Positions 40,386 through 48,952 of a stretch of 64,000 nucleotides of DNA are shown here, piece by piece (within the stretch, counting starts at the first letter, position 1; the number at the start of each line of letters is the position of its first letter). The translations under genes were made by a program, and so were the position numbers. Source of the stretch: Burkholderia pseudomultivorans (GTDB taxonomy: Bacteria; Pseudomonadota; Gammaproteobacteria; Burkholderiales; Burkholderiaceae); assembly GCF_001718415.1 (NCBI RefSeq), contig NZ_CP013377.1, forward strand, positions 1,860,001 through 1,924,000. The letters run 5' to 3'. The notes beneath the pieces were generated by a model. That model did not search any database, was not told where the DNA came from, and saw only the letters and a list, made by a program, of their open reading frames with translations.

Positions 40386-42796
40386 CACTCCACCGCGTCG
40401 AGGTCCGCCACATCCGTGCGCGCCTGCGGCCGCTCCGCAGTCGCGTGGCCATGACCGTGGTGCGCATGCGCGTCCGCCGCAAAGCGGGCCGGCAGCGACA
40501 CGATCGTCTCGAATGCGCGATACGGCGCGCCGACACGATCGTCGGTGAAGCGCAGCGCGATGTCGCCGCCGTCGCGCTTCAGGAAATTGCGCACCGCGTC
40601 CATGCCGACGCCGCGCCCCGAGACCTCGGTCACCGCATCCGCGGTCGAGAAGCCCGGCCGGAAAATCAGCTCGGCGACCGCATCGTCGGGCAGCAGGTGG
40701 GCCTGGTCCGCGTCGATCCAGCCGCGCTCGCGCGCGATCCCGCGAATCCGGTCGAGCGCGAGGCCGCGGCCGTCGTCGCTCAACACGAACCACAGCTCGC
40801 CGCGGTCCACGCCGACCGCGATGTCGATCGTGCCGGCCGCCGGCTTGCCCGCCGCGCGACGCGCTTCGGACGTCTCGATCCCGTGGTCGACCGCATTGCG
40901 CAGCAGATGCATGAATACATTCTTCAGCGTCGCGACGATCTCGCTGCGCACGCGATGGCCGTGGCTGTCGATATGCACGACGGGCGCCGGCTTGCCGAGC
41001 TCCGCCGCGAGCGACGGCAGCGACTCGATCACGCTGCCGAGCGCATCGCCGATCCCCTGCGTGCCGAACTGGCTCAGCATGCGGCGCACCGCGTCGCGCG
41101 CCGCGTGCCAGTCCGACGCATTCGCCGGGTCGGCGCCGTCGAGCATCCGCAGGCTCTCGCTGATATGCGCGCGATCGACCATCAGGTAGCCGGCCGCGTC
41201 GGCGCCCGCCGGTGCGCCGCTGCGACCGAGCGTCTCCGCATTGATCGTCGCGTAGTGGTCGACGGCGGCGCGCACGCGCGCCAGGTCGTCCATCAGCGCG
41301 TCGCGGTCCCATGTCGGGCCGCCTTCGGCGCGGCGCAGCGATTCGTATGCCTGCTCGGCCTCGTGCACGATATTGGTCAGATGCTGAAGACTGTACGTGC
41401 GCGCGTTGCCCTTGATCGTGTGCATGTTGCGGAACAGCGCGGCGACGACCGAGTGGTCCGCGTTGTCGTGCTGGCGGATCATCCGCTCGTTCTCGCTGAG
41501 GAAGCCCTTCGCGCTGTGCACGAAGTCGTGGAACTTGTCCTGGCTGATCGCGAGGATCTCGCCGATCATCTCGAGGCGGCGCTGCTGCTCGCCGGCCTGC
41601 GCGGTCAGCTCGCGGATCTCGGTCACGTCGCGCACGCAGAGCATCAGGCGCGCGACCGTGTCGGTCTCGTCGGTGATCGCCGACCAGCTCAGGTCGAGCC
41701 ATTTCTCGCGGCCGTCGGGCATCCGCTTCGCGACTTCGTTGACGAGCAGGTGCGCGTTGAACTCGAAGTTCATGCTGTCTTCGCCGAGGCACGCGTGCAC
41801 CGCCGCCTCGACCTGCGAGCGCGCGTCGGAGCCGAGGTTCGAGTCGTCGAACACGAGCGCCATCAGGTCGCGGCCCGCGATGTCGTTCGTCTCGAAGATG
41901 GTCTCGAGGTACGCCGAGTACTCGGCATGCACGACGCTGCCGTCGACCACCGTCAGGATCCCCTGCTGCATGTTCTGCAGCATCGCCTGGATGTCCGCGG
42001 TCTTCTGCTTGAGCTGCGCGGCGTTCTGCTGGATCTTCTCGATCATGCCGTTGAACGCGACGATCGAATGACCGATCTCGTCCATCCGGCCCACCGGCAC
42101 GCGACGCGTGAAATCCTGGCTCGTCGCGATCTCGCTCATCATCGTCTGCATCCGGCTCAGCGGACGCGTGATCTGGCGGTACAGCACGAAGCCGAGCGCG
42201 GTCAGCAGCACGATCACGGTGCCGGCGACGCCGGCAATCGCGGTCGCCGTCGTCGACAGCATGCCGTTCAGCGCGAGGATCGCATCGTCCTTCTGGCGGT
42301 TCTTCTCGACGCGCAGCGTATCGACGATGCTTTCCAGCTCGTCGCGATACTGCGCGACGTTCGCGAACAGGAAGGCCTGCGCCATCTCGGCCTTGCCTTC
42401 GGTCTTCATCTTCACGGTGTCGTCGATCGCCGCGAAGTAGTTCGCGACGCTGTCCTTCGCCTGCGCGACGAGGCCCTGCTGCGCGCGGCCGACGGCCGAC
42501 TTCGCCTGTGCGTCGAGCGCCGCGCGCAACGCGGCCTGCTTCGCCTTCAGTTCGTCGCGCGCCTGCGACGCGGTGTTCGCGTCGGGCGCGTAGACGAGCG
42601 TCATCGTCGCGATCTGGATGTTCTTCACATCGGCGACGAGATCCGCGGACGCGAGCGCGCTCGGCACGATTCCCTGCGTGACCTGACGCACTTCGGACGC
42701 GCTCTTGCGCGTCTGGTACACGGCGTAAACGCCGATCGCCGACAACGCGACGAAGGTCAGGACAACCAGCAACGTAATGCGATGACGGATGGTCAT
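40385..42796 (-). CDS. Membrane CheA-like hybrid histidine kinase (sensor-HAMP-PAS-HPt-ATPase)
   Basis: 803 residues. TM1 at about 8-28, a four-helix-bundle-like periplasmic sensor (about 30-180), TM2 (about 183-206), HAMP (about 207-260), PAS (about 270-390), HPt with phosphoacceptor His459 (NMHTIKGNARTYSL), a short linker helix (about 540-600), then a CheA-type ATPase with the N box at Asn634 (HLLRNAVDHGIE), G1 DDGRGLAL (about 674-681) and G2 GRGVGMDAV (727-735). It ends in a His-rich tail with no CheW-like domain. It thus merges a transmembrane sensor with the CheA phosphotransfer core and should pass phosphate to a CheY. The start at 42796 (MTIRHRITLL) has GGGGAG 8 nt upstream. Confidence 0.92.
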   Translation of the reverse strand: MTIRHRITLLVVLTFVALSAIGVYAVYQTRKSASEVRQVTQGIVPSALASADLVADVKNIQIATMTLVYAPDANTASQARDELKAKQAALRAALDAQAKSAVGRAQQGLVAQAKDSVANYFAAIDDTVKMKTEGKAEMAQAFLFANVAQYRDELESIVDTLRVEKNRQKDDAILALNGMLSTTATAIAGVAGTVIVLLTALGFVLYRQITRPLSRMQTMMSEIATSQDFTRRVPVGRMDEIGHSIVAFNGMIEKIQQNAAQLKQKTADIQAMLQNMQQGILTVVDGSVVHAEYSAYLETIFETNDIAGRDLMALVFDDSNLGSDARSQVEAAVHACLGEDSMNFEFNAHLLVNEVAKRMPDGREKWLDLSWSAITDETDTVARLMLCVRDVTEIRELTAQAGEQQRRLEMIGEILAISQDKFHDFVHSAKGFLSENERMIRQHDNADHSVVAALFRNMHTIKGNARTYSLQHLTNIVHEAEQAYESLRRAEGGPTWDRDALMDDLARVRAAVDHYATINAETLGRSGAPAGADAAGYLMVDRAHISESLRMLDGADPANASDWHAARDAVRRMLSQFGTQGIGDALGSVIESLPSLAAELGKPAPVVHIDSHGHRVRSEIVATLKNVFMHLLRNAVDHGIETSEARRAAGKPAAGTIDIAVGVDRGELWFVLSDDGRGLALDRIRGIARERGWIDADQAHLLPDDAVAELIFRPGFSTADAVTEVSGRGVGMDAVRNFLKRDGGDIALRFTDDRVGAPYRAFETIVSLPARFAADAHAHHGHGHATAERPQARTDVADLDAVE

Positions 42797-42953
42797 GTGT
42801 ACAGCTCCCCGCGGCAATCCGGTTTCGATCGCCCGTTGGTCCGTTGAAAGAATATGAGCGGCGAATTATCGGGGATGGTGTATGACGGTCCGATGACCGA
42901 AAATCAATCGATCATTGACGAAATCGAAATGGTTATTTTCCGGAGAAAAATCC

Positions 42954-42980
42954 TAAAGTTTTTCCGGAAACTGCCGTTAA
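42954..42980 (+). promoter_or_regulatory. Near-consensus FliA/sigma-28 promoter
   Basis: TAAAGTTT (42954-42961), exactly 11 nt, GCCGTTAA (42973-42980). The flagellar consensus is TAAAGTTT-N11-GCCGATAA, so 15 of 16 positions match. It points rightward, away from the chemosensory operon. Predicted start about 42987-42990. A hairpin with a T-rich tail at about 43143-43170 could end a transcript of roughly 180 nt. It is therefore a candidate motility-linked small RNA or small gene, or a divergent regulatory element. Confidence 0.7.
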
Positions 42981-43135
42981 CCTCACGCCGCCTTCACCGG
43001 CGTGGCATCCGGGCAGACGCGCGTCGCGCCGCGCGCGGATATTCATGCTTTTATTTTTTAATCCGCGACGGCAATCAGGTCGAATACCGAAAACGTTTGC
43101 GCATTATCGTCGATTCAATCGATTTCGCACATTTT

Positions 43136-43160
43136 TAAAAAGACGCGTCGTTCGGCGCGT
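43136..43160 (-). terminator. Intrinsic terminator of the aruH operon
   Basis: Minus strand: ACGCGCC pairs with GACGCGT around a GAAC loop (43160-43143), followed by CTTTTT (43142-43136). It lies 44 bp after the AstE-like stop. On the plus strand the same hairpin is followed by GATTGTTTTC and could also work in that direction. Confidence 0.85.
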
Positions 43161-43203
43161 GATTGTTTTCTGCGATTTCCTGCACCGGCGCGCCCGGACC
43201 CGA

Positions 43204-44214
43204 TCACGGATCGAGCGCACCGCCCGACCATCCCGTCGACGGGCGCGAGCCGGTCAGCTTCAGCGCGACGTCGCCCTGCGCGACCAGCCGCTCTCGATTG
43301 CGCGTGACGATGCGTCCGGCCTGCGGCGCGACCAGCACATGCTCGCTGCCCGGCACGCCCGGATGCGCGACGATGCGTGCGATCCGTTCGCCGGCTTCGA
43401 CCGTTGCGCCGAGTTCGCGCTCGTAGACCAGCACGCCCGACACCGGCGCAATCACCGTCTCCATGTGCGCGATCGGCACGGCCTCGCCGCACCAGTCCGG
43501 CGTGCCCGGCGGCTCGGCGATCACGCCGCGGCCGCGCAGGAACGCGAGCACGCCGTCGGCGTCGCGCTCGGCCAGCGCATCGGACACGTCGGACTGGCCG
43601 CGCAGCTCGACGGTCGCGACGAGCTTGTCGCGCAGCGCGCCGTCGCGCAGCCAGTGCGCGACGACGGCGCCCTCGAATGCGCCGTCGTCGTCCTCGTCCC
43701 ACAGAATCGCGACCTCGGCGCCGAGCGCGGCGGCGAGATCGCGGCCGGCCGGCCACAGCTCGCGATGCAGGTACAGGTACGGCAGCGCTTCGGAATCGGT
43801 ATGCAGGTCGAGCACGATGTCGGCGTCGCAGGCCGCGCCGAGCAGCGTGCGCTGCCACGCGGCGAAGCTCGTCGCGGGCCGGCGCGTCGCCGCCGATTCG
43901 TGGAAATGCCGGTTGAAGTTGCGGTGCGTCGCTTCATGGAACCGGCCGAGCAGCCGCCCCTGCCGGAACTGCGCGAGTCCGAGCGGATTGGCCTGCGGCA
44001 CGATCGTCATGGTGCCGCGCAGCACGCCGCGATCGTGCGCCGCGCACAATTGCGGCAGCAGCCGGTGCAGCACCAGCATCCCGGCGATCTCGTCCGCATG
44101 CACGCCGGCCTGCAGATGTACGCGCGGGCCGTCGCCGCCCGACAGCCGCCACGCGCGGATCGCGAGCGGCTGCCCGTGGTCGCCGGGCACCTGCCACGTC
44201 AGCGTGTCGATCAT
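43204..44214 (-). CDS. Succinylglutamate desuccinylase/aspartoacylase family hydrolase
   Basis: 336 residues. The zinc-site motif of the M14-like AstE/AspA family is HLQAGVHADEIAGMLVL, with a later IVLDLHTDSEALPYLYLHREL; RGTMTIVPQANPLGLAQF and FNRHFHE also fit. The C-terminal domain (about 250-336, METVIAPVSGVLVYERELGATVEAGERIARIV) resembles a biotinyl/lipoyl-like barrel common in this family. It probably removes an N-acyl group from an amino acid. Last gene of the transporter-aruH operon (34 bp gap), so N-acyl-arginine or N-acyl-guanidino compounds are plausible substrates. Authentic AstE works in the arginine succinyltransferase route, but no other ast gene is present here. Confidence 0.88.
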   Translation of the reverse strand: MIDTLTWQVPGDHGQPLAIRAWRLSGGDGPRVHLQAGVHADEIAGMLVLHRLLPQLCAAHDRGVLRGTMTIVPQANPLGLAQFRQGRLLGRFHEATHRNFNRHFHESAATRRPATSFAAWQRTLLGAACDADIVLDLHTDSEALPYLYLHRELWPAGRDLAAALGAEVAILWDEDDDGAFEGAVVAHWLRDGALRDKLVATVELRGQSDVSDALAERDADGVLAFLRGRGVIAEPPGTPDWCGEAVPIAHMETVIAPVSGVLVYERELGATVEAGERIARIVAHPGVPGSEHVLVAPQAGRIVTRNRERLVAQGDVALKLTGSRPSTGWSGGALDP

Positions 44215-44248
44215 CGTGTCGTCTCCTTCAGGATCGTCGCCCCGCGCG

Positions 44249-45436
44249 TCACGACGCGGAACCCGCACCGAGGCTGGCGACGTATGCGGCGATACGCTCG
44301 CACGCGTCGGCCAGCTGCGCATCGTCGACGACGAAGCCGAAGCGCACGAAGCCCGATGCCGTGTCGCCGAACGCGCTCGCGTCGAGCAGCGCGACCTGCT
44401 TCGCGCGGAACAGCCCCCACGTGAACGCATGCGCGTCGAGCCCCGTGCCGCGCACGTCGACCATCATGAACATCCCCGCTTCGGGCAGCAGGCAGCGCAG
44501 GCCCGGCACGTCGCGCAGGCGGCCGTAGGCCAGGTCGCGGCGGCGGCGGTAGAGTTCGCGCATGTCCGCGACGATCGCCGCGCGGTTGTCGAGCGCAGTG
44601 ATCGCCGCCTGCTGGATGAAACCCGGCAGCCCGTACAGCATGCACAGCGCGAGCCGTTCCGCATGCTCGATCAGTTCGACCGGGCCGACGGCCCAGCCGA
44701 CGCGCCAGCCCGGCATCGCATGCGACTTCGACAGGCTGCCGATCGTCACGGTGCGCGCGGCCATGCCCGGCAGCGACGCGATGCTGACCATGTCGCGCTC
44801 GAACGTCAGCGCCGCATACACCTCGTCGGACACGACCCACAGGTCGCGCTCGCAGGCGAGCCGCGCGATCCGCTCCAGGTCGGCGCGCGGCATCACGACG
44901 CCGGTCGGATTGCACGGCGTCGCGAAGAAGATCGCCTTGGTGCGCGGCGTCACGGCCGCTTCGAGCGCGTCGCAGTCGAGATGGAAGCCGCGCGACGCAT
45001 CGACCGGCACCGGCACGAGCGTCGCGCCCGACGCGCGAATGCTCGCCTCGTAGGTCAGATACATCGGCTCCGGCACGATCACTTCGTCGCCCGCTTCGCA
45101 CAGGCACAGCGCCATCGCGAACAGTGCGTTCTGCGCGCCGGCCGTCACGATCACGTGTTCGGGGCCGACCGGCTGGCCGCTGCCGGCCGCATGCTCGCGC
45201 GCGATCGCCGCGCGCAGTTCGGCGCGGCCGCGCACTTCGCTGTAGTGCGTATCGCCGCCGCGCAGCGCGGCGACCGCGCGTTCGACGATCACCTCGGGCG
45301 TCGAAAAATCCGGATCGCCGACGCTCAGGATGATCGCCGGCTCGCCGGCCGCGACGGCCTGCTGTGCCGCGTAGTGGATGTCCCACGCGGTCGTGCGCTT
45401 GCCCTGCAGGCGCTCGACCAGCTTCGAATAGTTCAT
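44249..45436 (-). CDS. aruH: AruH-like arginine:pyruvate transaminase (class I)
   Basis: 395 residues, close in length and sequence to Pseudomonas AruH as I recall it. Shared features are AAWDIHY-like TAWDIHYAAQQA, LSVGDPDFSTPEVIV, HYSEVRGRAELR, VTAGAQNALFAM and VPEPMYLTYEASI. Internal PLP Lys237 is in GSLSKSHAMPGWRVGW, and Arg near FVRFGFV binds the carboxylate. It converts L-arginine and pyruvate to 2-ketoarginine (5-guanidino-2-oxopentanoate) and alanine, the first step of the arginine transaminase pathway. It lies 53 bp after an ABC permease gene. AruI, the next enzyme, is encoded 4 kb away in another operon that carries the same type of operator. Confidence 0.87.
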   Translation of the reverse strand: MNYSKLVERLQGKRTTAWDIHYAAQQAVAAGEPAIILSVGDPDFSTPEVIVERAVAALRGGDTHYSEVRGRAELRAAIAREHAAGSGQPVGPEHVIVTAGAQNALFAMALCLCEAGDEVIVPEPMYLTYEASIRASGATLVPVPVDASRGFHLDCDALEAAVTPRTKAIFFATPCNPTGVVMPRADLERIARLACERDLWVVSDEVYAALTFERDMVSIASLPGMAARTVTIGSLSKSHAMPGWRVGWAVGPVELIEHAERLALCMLYGLPGFIQQAAITALDNRAAIVADMRELYRRRRDLAYGRLRDVPGLRCLLPEAGMFMMVDVRGTGLDAHAFTWGLFRAKQVALLDASAFGDTASGFVRFGFVVDDAQLADACERIAAYVASLGAGSAS

Positions 45437-45489
45437 GCGTCCTCCATCGCGCGGCGCCCGGCGGGCCGCCGCGTCGTCAGTGGTTGTCG

Positions 45490-46185
45490 TCAGCGCGGCA
45501 TGCGCACCGGCACGCGCCGCTCGAGCCGGCCGAACACGCGCTCGATCAGGAACGCGAGCACGACGTAGATCACAGCGATCGCGAGCAGCGGCTCGTAGGT
45601 GCGCAGCGTATGCGCGCGGATATAGTTGGCGGCGCCGAGCACGTCCATCACCGCGACCGTCGACGCGAGCGCGGTCGACTTCAGCAGCATCACGGTCTCG
45701 CCCGCGAGCGTCGGCAGCAGGATCTGGATCGCGCGCGGCAGCCATACGCGTCGCGCGATCATCGACGGTCGCATCCCCATTGCACGCGCGGCTTCGATCT
45801 CGCCCTTCGGCACGCCGCGCAGCCCCGCACGCAGCACCTCGCCGACATACGCGCCGACGCTGATCACGAGCGCGAACGCGACATACCAGAAACCGTCGCG
45901 CAGAAACGGCCACAGCACGCTGTCGCGCAGCGCGGGCCAGCCCGCGAACAGCGAGCCGACGCCGTAGTAGATCAGGTAGATCTGCACCAGCAGCGGCGTG
46001 CCGCGAATCACCTCGGTAAATGCCTTGCTGCCGCGCGCGACGAGCGGGTTCGGCGACAGCCGCGCGAACGCGACGGCGATCGCGAGCCCGAAGCCGAACA
46101 CGGCCGAGATGACGAGCAGCTTGACGGTGGTCAGCACGCCGAGCATCAGCAGCGCCCCGTATGACGACAATACGCTCAGATCCAT
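45490..46185 (-). CDS. Polar amino-acid ABC permease, HisM/AotM-like
   Basis: 231 residues, five membrane helices (YGALLMLGVLTTVKLLVISAVFGFGLAIAVAFA and others). Family segments are EVIRGTPLLVQIYLIYYGVGS and the coupling loop EIEAARAMGMRPSMIARRVWLPRAIQILLPTLAGE. The length and Arg/His-type sequence fit a cationic amino acid importer. It pairs with the permease encoded 43 bp upstream, forming a heterodimeric channel. Confidence 0.94.
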   Translation of the reverse strand: MDLSVLSSYGALLMLGVLTTVKLLVISAVFGFGLAIAVAFARLSPNPLVARGSKAFTEVIRGTPLLVQIYLIYYGVGSLFAGWPALRDSVLWPFLRDGFWYVAFALVISVGAYVGEVLRAGLRGVPKGEIEAARAMGMRPSMIARRVWLPRAIQILLPTLAGETVMLLKSTALASTVAVMDVLGAANYIRAHTLRTYEPLLAIAVIYVVLAFLIERVFGRLERRVPVRMPR

Positions 46186-46228
46186 GAGGTCGACCCGATT
46201 CGATGACGAGGGAGAGAAGCGATGCCGG

Positions 46229-46945
46229 TCACGACGCGGGCATCCAGCGTCCGAAGCGCCGTTCGATCTCGCGGAACAGCATCCCGGACAGCGACGTGAT
46301 CGCGAAATAGACGACCGCGACCATCAGGTAGTAGCGCATGTATTCGCGCGTCGAGCCGGCCGCCTGCTTCGCGGTGTACAGCAGCTCGTTGTAGCCGACC
46401 ACGCTGATCAGCGCGCTGTCCTTCACGAGAATCAGCCACAGGTTCGCGAAGCCCGCGAGCGCGTACGGCGCCATCGCCGGCAGCGTCACGCGCCGGAACA
46501 CGAGGCCGGGCGACGCGCCGAACGCGCGGCCGGCCTCGATCTGCCCGAACGGGATCGCGAGGATCGCACCGCGGATGATCTCCGCCGCATACGCGCCCTG
46601 CACGATGCCGAGCACGATCACCGCGGCCGCGAAGCCGTTGACCGCAACCGGCCCGATGCCGATCGCCGTCATCACGAGATTGATCGCGTCGGTGCCCGCG
46701 TAGTAAAGCAGCAGGATCAGCAGCAGCTCGGGCACCGCGCGGCACAGCGTCGTGTAGCCCTGCGCGATGCGTTCGAGCACGCGCACGCCGGACAGCTTGG
46801 CCGCCGCGCCGAGCAAGCCGAGCGCGATGCCGACGACGAATGCGCCGAGCGAAATCTCGAGCGTCACGCCCGCGCCCTGCAGCAGCGCGACGCCCCAGCC
46901 GTCCGGGTCCATGCCCAGGTAGCTCACCCATCCCCAACCGTCCAT
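46229..46945 (-). CDS. Polar amino-acid ABC permease, HisQ/AotQ-like
   Basis: 238 residues, five membrane helices (WGVALLQGAGVTLEISLGAFVVGIALGLLGAAAKL, ELLLILLLYYAGTDAINL and others). The coupling loop is QIEAGRAFGASPGLVFRRVTLPAMAPYALAGFANLWLILVKDSALISVVGYNELL. A strong GAGGAGG ribosome site precedes ATG 46945. With its neighbour it makes the membrane part of a histidine/arginine-type importer. Confidence 0.94.
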   Translation of the reverse strand: MDGWGWVSYLGMDPDGWGVALLQGAGVTLEISLGAFVVGIALGLLGAAAKLSGVRVLERIAQGYTTLCRAVPELLLILLLYYAGTDAINLVMTAIGIGPVAVNGFAAAVIVLGIVQGAYAAEIIRGAILAIPFGQIEAGRAFGASPGLVFRRVTLPAMAPYALAGFANLWLILVKDSALISVVGYNELLYTAKQAAGSTREYMRYYLMVAVVYFAITSLSGMLFREIERRFGRWMPAS

Positions 46946-47003
46946 GCCGCCTCCTCGTGCGTGCGTCGCGCCGGTGTGCGCCGGTATGCCGTGGTCTGCG
47001 CGA

Positions 47004-47801
47004 TCAGTGCGGCCAGAGGTCGATCGGGAAATACTTCTTCGCGATCTGCGCGTACTTGCCCGACGCGTGCAGCTGTTCGAGCGCCTGGTCCATCTGCTGC
47101 TTCAGCGGCGCATCGGCCTTGCGCATGCCCGCGCCGACGCCGTAGCCGAAGATCGCCGGATCCATCTTCACGCTGCCGGGGCCCTTCAGCTCGAACGCCG
47201 AACCGTCCTTCGTTTTCAGGAAGTCGAGGATGCCGAGCTGGTCGAGATACATCGTGTCGATCCGCCCCGCGACCAGATCGGCGTTGCAGTCGTCCTGCGT
47301 GTTGTACAGGCGGACCGTCGCGGTCTTGCCGTACGCCATCTTGATGAACTCGGCGTTCGCGGTCGAACCCTGCACGCCGATCACCTTGCCCTTCAGGCCG
47401 TCCGGCGTCAGCGTCAGCCTGGCGTTCTTCGCACCGACGAAGGTGCCCGGCGTCTCGTAGTACGGCCGCGAGAACGCGATCACCTTCTGCCGTTCCGGCG
47501 TGATCGACATCGAGTTGAAGATCACGTCGATCTTGTCGCTGAGCAGCGCCGGGATGATCCCGTCCCACGACACTTCCTTGATCTCGCACTTCGCCTTCAT
47601 CTGCTCGCACAGCGCGCGGATCAGGTCGGCCTCGAAGCCGCTCCACTGCCCGGTCGGGCTCTTCATCAGGAACGGCGGATACGGCTCGGCGGCCACGCCG
47701 AAGCGCAGCACGCCGGACGACGCCTGCGCGGCGCCGAGCGGCGCGAGCGCCGCGACAACGAGACTGAACAGGCACAGCAGAGTGCGTAAGACGCGCTTCA
47801 T
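47004..47801 (-). CDS. Cationic amino-acid periplasmic binding protein (HisJ/ArtJ/AotJ-like)
   Basis: 265 residues. Signal peptide LLCLFSLVVAALAPLGAAQA, cleaved near residue 27. The mature protein opens LRFGVAAEPYPPFLMKSPTGQWSGFEADLIRALCEQMKAKCEIKEVSWDGIIPALLSDKIDVIFNSMSITPERQKVIAFSRPYY. The paired Cys (CEQMKAKC) and the overall pattern match lysine/arginine/ornithine-type receptors. ATG 47801 follows AAGGAG at 8 nt. It is encoded just after the ATPase. The ligand by context is arginine or a guanidino acid. Affinity cannot be read from sequence. Confidence 0.93.
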   Translation of the reverse strand: MKRVLRTLLCLFSLVVAALAPLGAAQASSGVLRFGVAAEPYPPFLMKSPTGQWSGFEADLIRALCEQMKAKCEIKEVSWDGIIPALLSDKIDVIFNSMSITPERQKVIAFSRPYYETPGTFVGAKNARLTLTPDGLKGKVIGVQGSTANAEFIKMAYGKTATVRLYNTQDDCNADLVAGRIDTMYLDQLGILDFLKTKDGSAFELKGPGSVKMDPAIFGYGVGAGMRKADAPLKQQMDQALEQLHASGKYAQIAKKYFPIDLWPH

Positions 47802-47907
47802 GATCGAACTCCTTGCAGGAAAGATGGGGGACGGGGCGACCGGCATCGGGCGACTGGCATCGGCGCGACCGGCTCGGTTGCGAGCGGTCATGGCGCAGCC
47901 CGGCGGT

Positions 47908-48714
47908 TCAGTGACGCTGCCGGTGCGCGTTGACGAACTGGCGGCAGCGCTCGCCTTGCGGAGCATCGAAGATCTCGGCCGGCGTGCCGCTCTCGTCGAC
48001 GCGCCCCTGGTGCAGGAACAGCACCCGGCTCGACACGTCGCGCGCGAACGCCATCTCGTGCGTGACGAGAATCATCGTGCGGCCCTCGCAGGCCAGATCG
48101 CGGATCACCTTCAGCACCTCGCCGACGCGCTCGGGATCGAGCGCGGACGTCGGTTCGTCGAACAGCATGACCTTCGGCCGCATCGCGAGCGCGCGCGCAA
48201 TCGCGACGCGCTGCTGCTGGCCGCCGGACAGGAAGGCGGGATAGACGTTGCGCTTGTCGGCGAGGCCGACGCGCTCGAGCAGCTGCTCGGCGCGCGCGAT
48301 CGCTTCGGCGCGCGATTCGCGCAGCACGTGCACGGGCATCTCGATCACGTTTTCGAGCACCGTGCGGTGCGCCCACAGGTTGAAGCTCTGGAACACCATG
48401 CCGAGCCGCGTGCGGATCCGCTCGACCTGGCGCGGATCGGTCGGCACCGTACGCCCCTTGCGATCGACCTTCAGGCCGATCTCCTCGCCGTCGACGACGA
48501 TGCGCCCCTGCGTCGGCGTCTCGAGCAGGTTGATGCACCGGAGCAGCGTGCTCTTGCCCGAGCCGCTCGCCCCGATCAGCGAGATCACTTCGCCTTCGCG
48601 CGCGCTCAGCGACACGCCCTTCAACACCTCCAGCTCGCCGAACCGCTTGTGCAGATCGACCACCTGCACGCGCTCCTCGACCGCCGCCTTCACGCTCTCC
48701 ACCCGCGCCAACAT
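47908..48714 (-). CDS. Polar amino-acid ABC ATPase, HisP/AotP-like
   Basis: 268 residues. Walker A GASGSGKST, signature LSGGQQQR, Walker [13 protein letters not shown], His switch LVTHE. A HisP-type insertion (VDRKGRTVPTDPRQVERIRTRLGMVFQSFNLWAHRTVLENV) is present. The start at 48714 (MLARVESVK) follows GGGAG at 5 nt; an ATG four codons earlier (48726) is less well placed. First gene of the operon that runs to the AstE-like gene, with its promoter and operator about 90 bp upstream, divergent from the BetI-like regulator. Confidence 0.94.
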   Translation of the reverse strand: MLARVESVKAAVEERVQVVDLHKRFGELEVLKGVSLSAREGEVISLIGASGSGKSTLLRCINLLETPTQGRIVVDGEEIGLKVDRKGRTVPTDPRQVERIRTRLGMVFQSFNLWAHRTVLENVIEMPVHVLRESRAEAIARAEQLLERVGLADKRNVYPAFLSGGQQQRVAIARALAMRPKVMLFDEPTSALDPERVGEVLKVIRDLACEGRTMILVTHEMAFARDVSSRVLFLHQGRVDESGTPAEIFDAPQGERCRQFVNAHRQRH

Positions 48715-48800
48715 GCTGTCTCCCATGTCGAATTCTCACGCCCGCCCCGTGCGGGATCGCGGCGTCTTGTTGAATGGCCGACCAACCTCATGCGGAATCG

Positions 48801-48830
48801 AGTATAGGCTCTGTTGAACATCGGTTCAAC
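48801..48830 (-). promoter_or_regulatory. Operator site A and promoter of the HisP-aruH operon
   Basis: 18-bp inverted repeat GTTGAACATCGGTTCAAC (48813-48830). The minus-strand promoter is embedded in it: -35 TTGAAC (48829-48824), 17-bp spacer, -10 TATACT (48806-48801). The TTGA-N8-TCAA geometry resembles BetI-type boxes. A repressor bound here would cover the -35 box. Confidence 0.85.
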
Positions 48831-48891
48831 AGTTTTCAATATTCCGGAAGCAAGGGTTTTCGCGGGTTCCGGAACGCTTTCGAGATCGTAA

Positions 48892-48949
48892 TTGAACAAG
48901 CGTCCGACACTCCCCTATAATCGGTTCCATGACGATTCCGTAAGGTCAT
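48892..48949 (+). promoter_or_regulatory. Promoter of the BetI-like regulator gene
   Basis: -35 TTGAAC (48892-48897), 18-bp spacer, perfect -10 TATAAT (48916-48921). Just after the predicted start lies ATGAC-N11-GTCAT (48929-48949), a possible autoregulatory element. Upstream, TTCCGGAA occurs at 48842-48849 and 48867-48874. Confidence 0.7.
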
Positions 48950-48952
48950 CAC

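Larger units (their letters stand above)
42797..43203. other. AT-rich intergenic region upstream of the chemosensory operon
   Basis: 407 bp. It holds a candidate FliA (sigma-28) promoter on the plus strand, a terminator for the minus-strand aruH operon, and a 94-codon plus-strand frame (42854-43138) that I consider chance. The TTTTCCGGA element occurs twice (about 42936-42944 and 42960-42968). No clear sigma-70 promoter for the chemosensory operon could be chosen. Confidence 0.5.

Noticed and set aside
42854..43138. 94-codon plus-strand frame upstream of the chemosensory operon
   Set aside because: Begins upstream of the predicted FliA start, has no ribosome site, and its sequence matches no family; kept only as part of the intergenic note.
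43045..44424. Long plus-strand frame antisense to the AstE-like gene
   Set aside because: Opposes a gene with intact catalytic motifs; His/Arg/Val-rich composition of a shadow frame.
48842..48874. Two TTCCGGAA palindromes upstream of the BetI-like gene
   Set aside because: Short self-complementary octamers, common in GC-rich DNA; nothing ties them to a regulator, although they could be reconsidered if binding data existed.
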